The notes: generated from the letters alone by a model not told the origin. A stretch of DNA of 64,000 nt from Seleniivibrio sp. (GCF_021209385.1 NZ_JAJOIL010000013.1:44207-108206), one strand, 5' to 3'; shown: positions 25,118 through 32,805, numbered from the stretch's first letter. Made by a program: numbers and translations.

Positions 25118-25927
25118 ATGCGTCAATTTTCCGTATCTGTTTATGCGAATGAAAATCTCGTTCTCTCCGAAGTGCTTGGAAAGCTTGAAGATGAGTTCCC
25201 GCTTCTGAGTATCTCCGTTTACGGCAACAGTCTGGCGCATACGTCGCTTTCCACTGCAACAAACGAATATGATGTTCTTCCTGCCGGAATGATAAGCGGT
25301 GGGGACGTACTCCTTGTGCTTTCAGACCCGAAAGATGACATGGAGGTTTTGGCACAGTTTGAAGGCGATATAGTTGACTTCACAGGAGCTATGACGGGCG
25401 AGGACGTTTACCGTATTGAAGAGCCGATAGCTTATCTAATAAATGCTGTTCAGATAAAACCGGAAGATATGGACGCGGTGGCTTTGCTTCCTGCGGCTGT
25501 GTTCGGAAAGAGCGGCGTGGACGACATGATAAGCCAGACAAGAGAGCTTTTCACATTCACGAATTCCGAGACGAAAGTGTTTGAGGAAAGACTTCCCTTT
25601 AACCTGTTTTTTTCCGATGCAAATACCGGATTTTTGAGCGGATTCAGACAGAAGATAATGTCTGAAACAGGCGTGGACGCGGACATCAGAATGGGAGCGA
25701 TTTCAACCGGATTTGTTCTTGACTTATATTTTAAAAAAGATGTAAATAAGGACTTCGGATATATTACTGAATCAGTAGGATTTGTCCCGACAATGGCAGA
25801 TATATGCGCAAGAAAGCGTCCTGTCACGGTTTTCAGATCAAAGAACAGACTCAGCATTGCCGGAGACTACATAAATATAATCGGTTTGCAGATAACCGAT
25901 GCATTCAAAGACATCATTGGAGAATAA
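25118..25927 (+). CDS. USG-1-like aspartate-semialdehyde-dehydrogenase homologue, probably not catalytic
   Basis: 269 residues from ATG 25118 (site gaaagg at 25104-25109). It looks like a shortened USG-1/ASADH-family protein: F-P-L-L-S-I-S-V-Y near the N-terminus, a Gly-poor region where NADP would bind, A-A-V-F-G-K-S-G-V-D-D-M-I-S-Q-T-R-E-L-F matching the family helix, L-P-F-N-L-F-F, and a C-terminal R-S-K-N-R-L-S-I-A-G-D. The active-site Cys segment (N-C-x-T) is missing, as in USG-1. Function unknown. It is two bases ahead of the NifS-like gene and probably cotranscribed with it. The family call is by eye and tentative. Confidence 0.5.
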   Translation: MRQFSVSVYANENLVLSEVLGKLEDEFPLLSISVYGNSLAHTSLSTATNEYDVLPAGMISGGDVLLVLSDPKDDMEVLAQFEGDIVDFTGAMTGEDVYRIEEPIAYLINAVQIKPEDMDAVALLPAAVFGKSGVDDMISQTRELFTFTNSETKVFEERLPFNLFFSDANTGFLSGFRQKIMSETGVDADIRMGAISTGFVLDLYFKKDVNKDFGYITESVGFVPTMADICARKRPVTVFRSKNRLSIAGDYINIIGLQITDAFKDIIGE

Positions 25928-25929
25928 GT

Positions 25930-27111
25930 ATGATATATCTCGATAATGTTGCAGGAACCAAACCTGACGCAAGAGTGGTTGAAAAGATGCTCCCGTTTTA
26001 CACAGAGCATTACGGAAACCCCTCTGCACATTTCTATCCCATCGGTCGGGAAGCTTTCGAGGCTATGGAAGCGGCAAGAGGAGAGGTTGCCTCTTTTATA
26101 AATGCGAAAGCGGAGGAGATTGTTTTCACCTCCTGCGGTACAGAATCGAACAACCTTGCCATCAAAGGATTTCTTAAGAACTCCAAAAACACCGGCAAGC
26201 ATATAATCATAAGCGAGATTGAGCATTTTTCAGTGGATTCCACTGTTACAAAGCTCATCAACGACGGTTATGAGATAACAAAGCTAAGGGTTGACGATTC
26301 CGGTCTTGTTAATCCCGACGACCTGAAAAAAGCACTCAGAAAGGATACTGCGCTGGTTTCAATTCAGCACACTAACCCTGAGATCGGTACTATGCAGTAT
26401 ACTGACCAACTCGGTGCTGTGTGCCGCGAAGCGGGCGTTGCGTTCCATGTGGACGCTGTTGCTGCGGCAGGTTTTTCAGAACTCGATGTTAAGGCGCTCA
26501 ACTGTGATATGCTCTCCATCGCTTCACAGAACTTTTACGGTCCCAAAGGTGCTGCGGCGCTTTATATCCGTGAAGGCGTGAAGGTCAGCGGTCTTATGGA
26601 CGGCGGACATCAGGAACGCGGCTACAGAAGCGGAACTGAGAATGTTCCGGCAATCGTCGGTATGGGCGAAGCGGCTCGCATTGCGAAAGCAGAGATGGGC
26701 GTTTGGGTTCCCGAACTTGTAAGACTCCAGAAACAGCTTTGGGACGGACTGGGCGGAATGTTCGATTTCCTGCATTTCACAGGAAACAAAGACAGACGCA
26801 GACCCGGACACGTCAGTTTCTGGATTGAATACATTGAAGGCGAATCACTGCTTATGTGGCTGTCTCTTAAAGGTTTTGCATGTGCAAGCGGCTCTGCCTG
26901 CTCGTCAAACATCCTTGCGGAAGATGAGGAAGACCTCGCAGCTTCATATGTTCTGACAGCGGTCGGTGTTCCCAGTGACATCTGTGCGGGTTCGCTCGGC
27001 ATGTCCATGTCAAAGTATAACACACAAGACGACATTGATAACGTTCTGAAAGTTATGCCCGAAACGGTGCAGAGACTTTGCGAAATGTCGCCCATGTACA
27101 ACAGAAAGTAA
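25930..27111 (+). CDS. NifS/IscS-like protein lacking the PLP-binding lysine
   Basis: 393 residues from ATG 25930 (ggag at 25919-25922). The fold is plainly that of a cysteine desulfurase: Y-L-D-N-V-A-G-T, G-N-P-S-A-H-F, T-S-C-G-T-E-S-N-N-L-A-I-K-G, E-I-E-H-F-S-V-D, F-H-V-D-A, R-S-G-T-E-N-V-P, and the catalytic loop C-A-S-G-S-A-C-S-S with Cys324. But the PLP site reads S-Q-N-F-Y-G-P-K-G, with Q200-N201 where the family has His-Lys. The Gln that contacts PLP (Q183 in E. coli IscS, in H-V-D-A-T-Q) is Ala here. It should not form the usual Schiff base, while the mobile Cys loop remains. It is followed directly by iscU and nfu, so a role in FeS assembly is likely. The absence of frame damage argues against a pseudogene. 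Confidence 0.85.
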   Translation: MIYLDNVAGTKPDARVVEKMLPFYTEHYGNPSAHFYPIGREAFEAMEAARGEVASFINAKAEEIVFTSCGTESNNLAIKGFLKNSKNTGKHIIISEIEHFSVDSTVTKLINDGYEITKLRVDDSGLVNPDDLKKALRKDTALVSIQHTNPEIGTMQYTDQLGAVCREAGVAFHVDAVAAAGFSELDVKALNCDMLSIASQNFYGPKGAAALYIREGVKVSGLMDGGHQERGYRSGTENVPAIVGMGEAARIAKAEMGVWVPELVRLQKQLWDGLGGMFDFLHFTGNKDRRRPGHVSFWIEYIEGESLLMWLSLKGFACASGSACSSNILAEDEEDLAASYVLTAVGVPSDICAGSLGMSMSKYNTQDDIDNVLKVMPETVQRLCEMSPMYNRK

Positions 27112-27137
27112 AGCTTCTTAAAAACAGGAGGAGAACA

Positions 27138-27572
27138 ATGGCAAAAGGACCTTACAGCGATAAAGTTATGGATCATTTTATGAATCCCAGAAATATGGGA
27201 GAAATCACAGACGCTAACGGCATCGGCGAAGTGGGAAACCCCGCTTGCGGCGACGTTATGAAAATATTCCTCAAGATCAACGACGATCAGATATGCGAGG
27301 ACGTTAAGTTCAAAACATTCGGATGCGGAGCTGCAATCGCTTCCAGCTCAATGGCGACTGAACTTATGATAGGCAAAAGAGTTGATGAGCTTCTTGCCCT
27401 GACAAATCAGGCTATCGTAGATGCTCTTGACGGATTGCCCCCTGCTAAGATACACTGTTCTGTAATGGCTGAAGAAGCCATTGAGGAAGCTCTCAAAAAC
27501 TATTTCAAATCCAAAGGACAGGATCCGGCGGTAGTTGATGAGATGAAAGCTAAGATTAAAAAAGAGAATTAA
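27138..27572 (+). CDS. iscU: FeS cluster scaffold protein (IscU/NifU N-terminal type)
   Basis: 144 residues from ATG 27138 behind a strong aggagga site. All cluster ligands are present: C37-G-D (with D39), G-C63-G-A, and H106-C107-S-V-M-A-E-E-A. It ends in a short Lys/Glu-rich tail and lacks the ferredoxin and Nfu domains of full-length NifU. As a scaffold it normally receives sulfur from IscS/NifS; here the partner encoded 26 bases upstream lacks its PLP lysine. Confidence 0.93.
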   Translation: MAKGPYSDKVMDHFMNPRNMGEITDANGIGEVGNPACGDVMKIFLKINDDQICEDVKFKTFGCGAAIASSSMATELMIGKRVDELLALTNQAIVDALDGLPPAKIHCSVMAEEAIEEALKNYFKSKGQDPAVVDEMKAKIKKEN

Positions 27573-27587
27573 TACGGAGGATATACG

Positions 27588-27815
27588 ATGAGCCTTAGAG
27601 AAAAAGTTGAAGAAGTTCTGGATCAGGTCAGACCCACACTTCAGGCTGACGGCGGAGACATCACTCTCCTTGACGTTTCCGAAGACGGCGTTGTTAAAGT
27701 TCAGCTCACCGGAGCATGCGGTTCCTGCCCCTTCAGCACTATGACACTGAAACACGGTGTCGAGGCAAGACTGAAGGATATGATTCCCGAAGTTAAAGAG
27801 GTTCTTTCCATATAA
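27588..27815 (+). CDS. Nfu-type FeS carrier protein (NifU C-terminal domain)
   Basis: 75 residues, a stand-alone NifU C-terminal/Nfu domain: V-R-P-x-L-Q-x-D-G-G-D, then the cluster-binding C-G-S-C in [11 protein letters not shown] and M-T-L-K-x-G-V-E. Binds a labile 4Fe-4S cluster as a dimer and hands it to target proteins. Its start is 15 bases after iscU with site ggagg. Last gene of the array; followed by a terminator. Confidence 0.93.
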   Translation: MSLREKVEEVLDQVRPTLQADGGDITLLDVSEDGVVKVQLTGACGSCPFSTMTLKHGVEARLKDMIPEVKEVLSI

Positions 27816-27819
27816 CAAA

Positions 27820-27851
27820 AAAGGCGAACCATTTGGTTCGCCTTTCTTTTT
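27820..27851. terminator. bidirectional rho-independent terminator
   Basis: Arms aaaggcgaacc (27820-27830) and ggttcgccttt (27835-27845) with a 4-base loop. A T-rich tail follows on the plus strand and an A-run precedes it, so it can end both the nfu transcript and the convergent CBS gene transcript. Confidence 0.92.
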
Positions 27852-27873
27852 TCAATTTCCAATAAAACTTATT

Positions 27874-28290
27874 TTAAAGCTTGTGCAGCAGAGCCTTAAG
27901 GATATCGCCGAGCGAAACAAGCCCTACGAGTTTCCCTTCTGCGTCAACAACAGGAAGTCTGTGGCGGAACTTCTCAAGAACTATCGTCGCCGCCTCTTCA
28001 ACTGTCGCGTCCGCACCTATTGTTACTGCCGGCATATGCATAACACGTTTAATAGGCTCGGCGGTAAGTTCTCTTACATCCACAAGTGGTATGTACTGAG
28101 CCTCATTAAGAATGTCAGGCAGAGCCTTGGCGATGTCGGCTTCACTGAATGTACCGAGCACCTTATTGTTCTTGTCCACTACCGGCAGACCGGAAATGTT
28201 TTTCTTCCTGATGCGGAGGATAACCTCTTTAATAGTTTCATCAGGACCGGCTGTAACCACGTTTGTGGTCATAATATCACGAATTTTCAT
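27874..28290 (-). CDS. two-CBS-domain protein
   Basis: 138 residues from ATG 28290, which is best spaced from aggag; an ATG at 28293 and a GTG at 28296 adjoin it. The protein is a Bateman module only: CBS 1 (M-K-I-R-D-I-M-T-T-N ... G-L-P-V-V-D) and CBS 2 (I-K-R-V-M ... R-L-P-V-V-D-A-E-G-K-L-V-G-L-V-S). Such proteins sense adenine nucleotides or similar ligands. It starts 14 bases after the acetyl-CoA-synthetase-like gene in the same direction, so it may be a regulatory partner of that protein. Confidence 0.85.
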   Translation of the reverse strand: MKIRDIMTTNVVTAGPDETIKEVILRIRKKNISGLPVVDKNNKVLGTFSEADIAKALPDILNEAQYIPLVDVRELTAEPIKRVMHMPAVTIGADATVEEAATIVLEKFRHRLPVVDAEGKLVGLVSLGDILKALLHKL

Positions 28291-28303
28291 CATCACTCCT
28301 GCG

Positions 28304-30190
28304 TTACATCTGCATGGCGATCTCTTTCAATATGTCGCGCAGTATCACCCCATCCGGAGACTTAGGAATCATCCGCGTGAATCTGATATCGCCTGGCATA
28401 GCAATTTCGCCAATTTCGTTCAGTATTGTTTCTTTGATTTCTCTGATAATCTGGTCGTTGTAACTTTCGTCTTTCTTATCCTTCAGTACGCAGAACGCTA
28501 TAAGCTTTTCGCCTCTTTTTTCGTCAACAATGTTGATAATGGCACATTCTTTAACTTTGGGATATTTTTTGACCGCATCTTCGATCTCCATCAGGCTCAT
28601 TCTCTTCCCTCCGATGTGGAACACATCATCAAGACGACCTGTGAGGATCATATTAAAATTATCATCGTATTGCCCGCCGTCACCTGTACTGAAATATGGT
28701 TTCGACTGAGCGTCCTTTTTCCAATATAGTTTTTCAAATAATCCCGTCTGTCCGAAAACAGATCTCGCCAGAGGGGCGAACGGGGCATTTAAGACTATTT
28801 CACCTTGAGTATTGCTTATATCTATAACATGTTTTGAAGTTTTGTCCAGTAAAACCGCAGGCACACATGGTAAATGTTTACCTACGGTACCATACTCTAT
28901 GTCGTTATATCCTGCTATTGAAGCGAAAATAGCACCTCCCGCCTCTGTCATAGAGTATATATCAAATATGACAGCGCGGTTGGAACAGAGTTTTACAGAC
29001 ACCCACTCTAAAAGTTCCTCGCGCATCTTTTCTCCTCCGGTTGCCACCATTTCAAGGGCAGGGAGGTTTCTGAAGATGCTCTTTTTCTGACTGGCGTTCA
29101 TGAGCGACTGCAATGCGGATGGGGTTGTGTATAATTTATTGACGCTGTATTTGCTGCATATATCGAAAAAACTGTTAGCGTTGTCGATATTTATAGTGTC
29201 TTCGCAGACAAGTACAGTCTGACCTGCCATAAGCGGTCCGTATACCTGATACGAATGTCCGGTTATCCATGAAATATCTGCCGTACACCAGTAAGTGTCT
29301 GTGTCTTTTTTGTCGAACAGCATGAGGTATGAGAGATATGCCCAGAGCATATAGCCGCCGTAGGAATAGGTGAGGGCTTTCGGTTCACCCATTGCTGTGG
29401 AGGTGTAGAGCATAAACATCGTATCATCTGCGTTTACAGGTTCAATCTTAAGCTCTGATGCGTCGCAGTGTACTTCGTCGGAGATAAGGTCATGATACCA
29501 GAGGTCGCGCAGAGGCTTCATGTGTACGCGTTTTCCGGTTCTTGTCACCACGATGCAGTATTTCGGACTGTGGCTGGTTTTTGCCAGAGCATGGTCCAGT
29601 TTTTCCTTCATATTGACGTGTCCACCTGTTACAGACTCGTCGGATGTCACAATGATTGTTGGTTTGCTGTCGTTTATCCTGTCTGCCAGAGACTCCGCAG
29701 AATAGCTTGCATGGTAAAGCACATGAACTGCGCCGATGCTTGAGCAGGCGAGCATAAATACGATAAGCTCCGGCATATTCGGCATATGGATAAGGACTCT
29801 GTCGCCACGCTTTATACCAAGCTTCATAAGGGCTGCCGAGCATTTTATCACTTCGGAGTACAGGGACTGATATGTGTAAACGCTCTGGGTTCCGTCACTG
29901 CCGACCCAGATTATTGCCGCTTTGTTCTTTGTGTGAGATTTCAGGTGCTTTATAAGAATGTTTTTTATTGGACAGAGTTTTCCGCCTTTAAAAAACGTAT
30001 ATCCGCCAGTCAGATCTGCTGACACGGCGTGTTTGAATTTCTCTTCCCATATAAGAAAGCGGTTTCCCAAATATTCGTACATTTCTTCACTATCATTAAA
30101 TGACTCAATACGCTTGAGTTCATGCAGGGATATCTCCGACCTGTCGAAATGGGCAAAATTAGCTTTAAGTTTTTCTATGTGCTTGCTCAT
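28304..30190 (-). CDS. acetyl-CoA-synthetase-like AMP-binding protein with altered active site
   Basis: 628 residues from ATG 30190 (site gtggag; an in-frame GTG at 30202 overlaps that site). Overall layout is that of Acs-type enzymes (~650 residues): Y-W-C-T-A-D-I-S-W-I-T-G-H-S-Y, a Y-S-M-T-E-A-G motif, S-T-G-D-G, and T-G-R-L-D-D-V-F-H-I-G-G-K-R. Two key elements are changed. The ATP loop (normally T-S-G-S-T-G-K-P-K-G) reads T-S-T-A-M-G-E-P-K-A (from about 263), and the C-terminal catalytic Lys (normally S-G-K-I-M-R-R) is V615 in P-D-G-V-I-L-R-D. Acyl-adenylate formation should be impaired. The intact long frame suggests a maintained non-canonical function, possibly linked to the CBS protein. 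Confidence 0.8.
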   Translation of the reverse strand: MSKHIEKLKANFAHFDRSEISLHELKRIESFNDSEEMYEYLGNRFLIWEEKFKHAVSADLTGGYTFFKGGKLCPIKNILIKHLKSHTKNKAAIIWVGSDGTQSVYTYQSLYSEVIKCSAALMKLGIKRGDRVLIHMPNMPELIVFMLACSSIGAVHVLYHASYSAESLADRINDSKPTIIVTSDESVTGGHVNMKEKLDHALAKTSHSPKYCIVVTRTGKRVHMKPLRDLWYHDLISDEVHCDASELKIEPVNADDTMFMLYTSTAMGEPKALTYSYGGYMLWAYLSYLMLFDKKDTDTYWCTADISWITGHSYQVYGPLMAGQTVLVCEDTINIDNANSFFDICSKYSVNKLYTTPSALQSLMNASQKKSIFRNLPALEMVATGGEKMREELLEWVSVKLCSNRAVIFDIYSMTEAGGAIFASIAGYNDIEYGTVGKHLPCVPAVLLDKTSKHVIDISNTQGEIVLNAPFAPLARSVFGQTGLFEKLYWKKDAQSKPYFSTGDGGQYDDNFNMILTGRLDDVFHIGGKRMSLMEIEDAVKKYPKVKECAIINIVDEKRGEKLIAFCVLKDKKDESYNDQIIREIKETILNEIGEIAMPGDIRFTRMIPKSPDGVILRDILKEIAMQM

Positions 30191-30298
30191 ATTAAGCTCC
30201 ACCGAGATGCTCTTAATATAACATTATTTCGGATAGCATTCATAAAAGCAAACATATTTTTCATTTTTACGAACATACTCTTATAATAGCACAGGTGT

Positions 30299-30330
30299 GT
30301 AAAAAAAGAAGGCAGACTTTAAAGTCTGCC
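30299..30330 (-). terminator. terminator after the lipoprotein gene
   Basis: Self-complementary ggcagacttt/aaagtctgcc (30311-30330), followed on the minus strand by a T-rich run (30310 down to 30301). It ends the ubiA-ubiX-lipoprotein transcript. Confidence 0.85.
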
Positions 30331-30340
30331 TGAAAGATTT

Positions 30341-30796
30341 TTATTTCAGATACAATGTTATGTCACCCGTTATCGGCTCTACATCCACATGACCTATTGG
30401 TGTGTCGCGGTTCAGAAAGCCGTCTTCCTGAACTGGGGTGAAAGAATATTGCAGTTTAACCGAGTCCATATCAGTTTTAGGGAGAACTATTGAAAATTCT
30501 TTTGCGCTTCTGTTTTTAAGGTTGCCGAGGCTTTTGTATGTATAGGTACCCATTTTTTTAAGCTGTGATTCGTCAAACTGAACACTCAGATTGCGCATGA
30601 ACAGATTTCCGGTGTTTTTGATGCTCATCATGAGTATCTGACCCTCAGGAGCGTCTTTTATCTCATAATACACGGTGAGGTAGTCATCTTTTGCGGAATT
30701 ATCATACCTCTCAGCAAGCTCTCTTGCTGGCTGATACTGCAGGGATGATACATCCATACATCCGCTCATAAAGAACAGCGATACTGCCAAAACCAA
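30341..30796 (-). CDS. lipoprotein of unknown function; 5' end apparently frameshifted
   Basis: The main frame encodes M/L-V-L-A-V-S-L-F-F-M-S-G-C-M-D, a clear lipobox (M-S-G-C) followed by a ~135-residue beta-rich domain resembling small bacterial lipoproteins such as YcfL/DUF1425, by impression only. The only start in frame is a TTG at 30796 without a ribosome site. A well-placed ATG at 30808-30810 with ggagcc upstream opens another frame that stops early. Adding one T to the T6 run (30795-30800) would join them and give M-K-N-I-F-L-V-L-A-V, a textbook signal peptide. So this is a recent frameshift, a sequencing error, or slippage in a homopolymer. Confidence 0.65.
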   Translation of the reverse strand: MVLAVSLFFMSGCMDVSSLQYQPARELAERYDNSAKDDYLTVYYEIKDAPEGQILMMSIKNTGNLFMRNLSVQFDESQLKKMGTYTYKSLGNLKNRSAKEFSIVLPKTDMDSVKLQYSFTPVQEDGFLNRDTPIGHVDVEPITGDITLYLK

Positions 30797-30823
30797 AAAA
30801 TATTTTTCATTACAGGCTCCTTA

Positions 30824-31237
30824 TCAGCCGGGTCGGTTGATGTAATCCTCGTGCGGATCTCTGTCGTCATCGTCGTCAGCGGGTTTTGATGCCGCGGCGG
30901 ATGGAAGCGCAGGTTCTTCTGGTGCTGCCTGTGCCGGCTGTGCAGATGTTGTCGGTTCTGTCTTTTTGTCTTCGTATACAGTTTCTGACAGCTCACATTC
31001 TTTAATTGCAATTTTTTTATCCATTTCAAGGATATAGGAATAATCAGGTTCAAAGGTCTCAGCCTTAAGCTCGCCGTTTTGAATCATCTGCAAAACCTTA
31101 TTGCCGATGACTTTAACGCGTTCGTCACGTTTCTTTTTCAGGTTTGTGATGTCGATTTTGATGCTTCCCGTCTTTGCGAGTTTCTGAATCTCTTCGACAC
31201 CTTTTTCAAAAGTCTCTTTCAGCCAGCTACCGGGCAT
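30824..31237 (-). CDS. unknown protein with coiled N-terminus and acidic tail
   Basis: 137 residues from ATG 31237 (site aggggga); a longer in-frame start at 31276 would overlap ubiX. The N-terminal ~90 residues are charged and helical (K-E-T-F-E-K-G-V-E-E-I-Q-K-L, K-K-K-R-D-E-R-V-K-V-I-G). The rest is an Ala/Pro/Glu-rich low-complexity stretch with five consecutive Asp near the end. No signal peptide or membrane helix. Not recognised. It sits between ubiX and the lipoprotein gene in one operon. Confidence 0.6.
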   Translation of the reverse strand: MPGSWLKETFEKGVEEIQKLAKTGSIKIDITNLKKKRDERVKVIGNKVLQMIQNGELKAETFEPDYSYILEMDKKIAIKECELSETVYEDKKTEPTTSAQPAQAAPEEPALPSAAASKPADDDDDRDPHEDYINRPG

Positions 31238-31248
31238 GATATCCCCCT

Positions 31249-31839
31249 TTACACGCTTTCGGGCTTTTCGCCCCATCTCTTATATAAGTTATGCTCTATT
31301 TCTATTATATCAAATATTTTTCCGGTTACGAAAGAGATAAGTTCATCAATTTTCGTCGGATTGTGATAAAAAGAGGGCGCGGCTGGTAAAATTACCGCTC
31401 CGGCACGGGTAAGAAGCGTCAGATTCTCAAGATGAATCAGATTCAGAGGCATTTCGCGGAACAGTATAACGAGTTTTCTGCGCTCTTTCATGGCAACGTC
31501 CGCACAGCGTTCGATAAGATTGGAACTGATGCCGCCTGCTGCTCTGCCGACAAAGCCCATTGATGCCGGTGCCACGATATACGAATCCACTTTGAAAGAA
31601 CCGCTTGAAACAGGGGCGGCAAAGTTTTTGTAGTCGTGTAAAGTTGCATCTGCACCGATATCCGATAAAAAATCTTCTGCGGACTGATAATTTTTTTGAA
31701 GTTCAAGATTGATATTTATGAGTGCATCGGAAGTAATGCACAGGTGCAGTTCGCATCCGTGTTCGGGCAGACGGGTAATAAGGTCTTTTGCGTAAACAGC
31801 GCCGCTTGCTCCAGTTACTCCCAGAAAAACTCGTTTCAT
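31249..31839 (-). CDS. ubiX: flavin prenyltransferase
   Basis: 196 residues, usual UbiX length. It has V-T-G-A-S-G-A-V-Y-A at the N-terminus (FMN/phosphate binding), A-P-A-S-M-G, R-K-L-V-I-L-F-R-E-M-P-L and H-L-E-N-L. UbiX makes the prenylated FMN cofactor of UbiD-type decarboxylases. Overlap of 4 bases with ubiA suggests a joint role in quinone synthesis; in organisms of this kind that is often menaquinone by the futalosine route (MqnP/MqnL/MqnM homologues), which is inference here. Confidence 0.92.
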   Translation of the reverse strand: MKRVFLGVTGASGAVYAKDLITRLPEHGCELHLCITSDALININLELQKNYQSAEDFLSDIGADATLHDYKNFAAPVSSGSFKVDSYIVAPASMGFVGRAAGGISSNLIERCADVAMKERRKLVILFREMPLNLIHLENLTLLTRAGAVILPAAPSFYHNPTKIDELISFVTGKIFDIIEIEHNLYKRWGEKPESV

Positions 31840-32696
31840 ATCATCCTCTTTACCATGATGTCGGCAAATGTGAATATGCAGATGGTAACGCTAATGTATG
31901 CGTTCAGGTTGAAGAATGCCATACCGAGTTTTGAAAGATCGGAAGGTTTTATGATTGCATGCTGATACAACATGAATCCGCCGGAGAGAAGTATCCCGGC
32001 AAGATAGATATAGCCCATGTGGAAATAATTCCATGTATAGAAGAATAGGGCGAACGCGACAATGTGGAAAACTCTTGCCAGAATGAGTGATTTTGCAAGT
32101 CCCAGAAAACGCGGGATGCTGAATAGCCCTTCGTTTCTGTCAAATTCTATATCCTGACAGGCGTACACTATGTCGAAACCTGACACCCAGAAGAGAACCG
32201 CAAGTCCAAGCATGCTGATGCCGAGGTTTATGTTTCCGGTTACTGCCGCCCATGCACCGATGGGGGCGATGCCAAGCGCTACACCCAGAACTATATGGCA
32301 TAAAAAAGTGAATCGTTTCGTATATGAATAGAGAAGAAAAACGAGGAACGGAACGGGCGACAGATAAAAGCAGAGCGGGTTGAGCATGTATGCCGCGAAG
32401 AAGTACAGTGCGAACGACAGAACGACGTAGAGTGATGCCTCTGCAACGGATATCTTTCCGGCGGGTATGTCGCGTTTCTCAGTTCTCGGATTGCGTGCGT
32501 CGATCTGCGCATCGGCGATGCGGTTAAATCCCATTGCACCGCTTCTGGCACCCAGAACCGCAAGAGCTATGAGCGCCACTGTGCGAATATCGGGCAGTCC
32601 GTTCGCCGCCAGAAACATGCCAGTGAAGGCAAAGGGCAGGGCGAACAGGGTGTGTTCAACCTTTATCATGCTTAAAAATGTTTTTAATTTTTCCAA
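31836..32696 (-). CDS. ubiA: UbiA-family prenyltransferase (UbiA/MqnP)
   Basis: 286 residues with 8-9 hydrophobic helices. Two Asp-rich motifs mark the family: N-R-I-A-D-A-Q-I-D-A-R-N-P-R-T (about 59-73) and D-I-V-Y-A-C-Q-D-I-E-F-D-R-N-E-G. It transfers a polyprenyl chain to an aromatic acid at the inner membrane. Coupled to ubiX by a 4-base overlap. UbiA versus the futalosine-pathway MqnP cannot be separated by eye. Confidence 0.88.
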   Translation of the reverse strand: MEKLKTFLSMIKVEHTLFALPFAFTGMFLAANGLPDIRTVALIALAVLGARSGAMGFNRIADAQIDARNPRTEKRDIPAGKISVAEASLYVVLSFALYFFAAYMLNPLCFYLSPVPFLVFLLYSYTKRFTFLCHIVLGVALGIAPIGAWAAVTGNINLGISMLGLAVLFWVSGFDIVYACQDIEFDRNEGLFSIPRFLGLAKSLILARVFHIVAFALFFYTWNYFHMGYIYLAGILLSGGFMLYQHAIIKPSDLSKLGMAFFNLNAYISVTICIFTFADIMVKRMI

Positions 32697-32713
32697 AACA
32701 GACTCCGAAAGTA

Positions 32714-32804
32714 TTATCTCCCCCTTTGGAAAAGGGGGATAAAGGGGGATTTATATTTATTAAGAAATCCACCCCAACCCTCCTTTTATAAAGGAGGGAG
32801 AAGA
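32714..32804. repeat. intergenic repeat family 2, copies 2 and 3 in inverted arrangement
   Basis: Hairpin 1 pairs cccccttt (32720-32727) with aaaggggg (32731-32738) and is followed by a reversed aaatccccc-type end (to about 32751). Hairpin 2 pairs ccctcctt (32778-32785) with aaggaggg (32791-32798) and is preceded by aaatccacccc (from 32765). The two units point away from a central AT-rich stretch. Same family as 6308-6341. Confidence 0.7.
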
Positions 32805-32805
32805 T

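Noticed and set aside
25930..27111. NifS-like gene as a pseudogene
   Set aside because: Full length, no stop or frameshift, a good ribosome site, and conserved catalytic Cys loop and operon partners.
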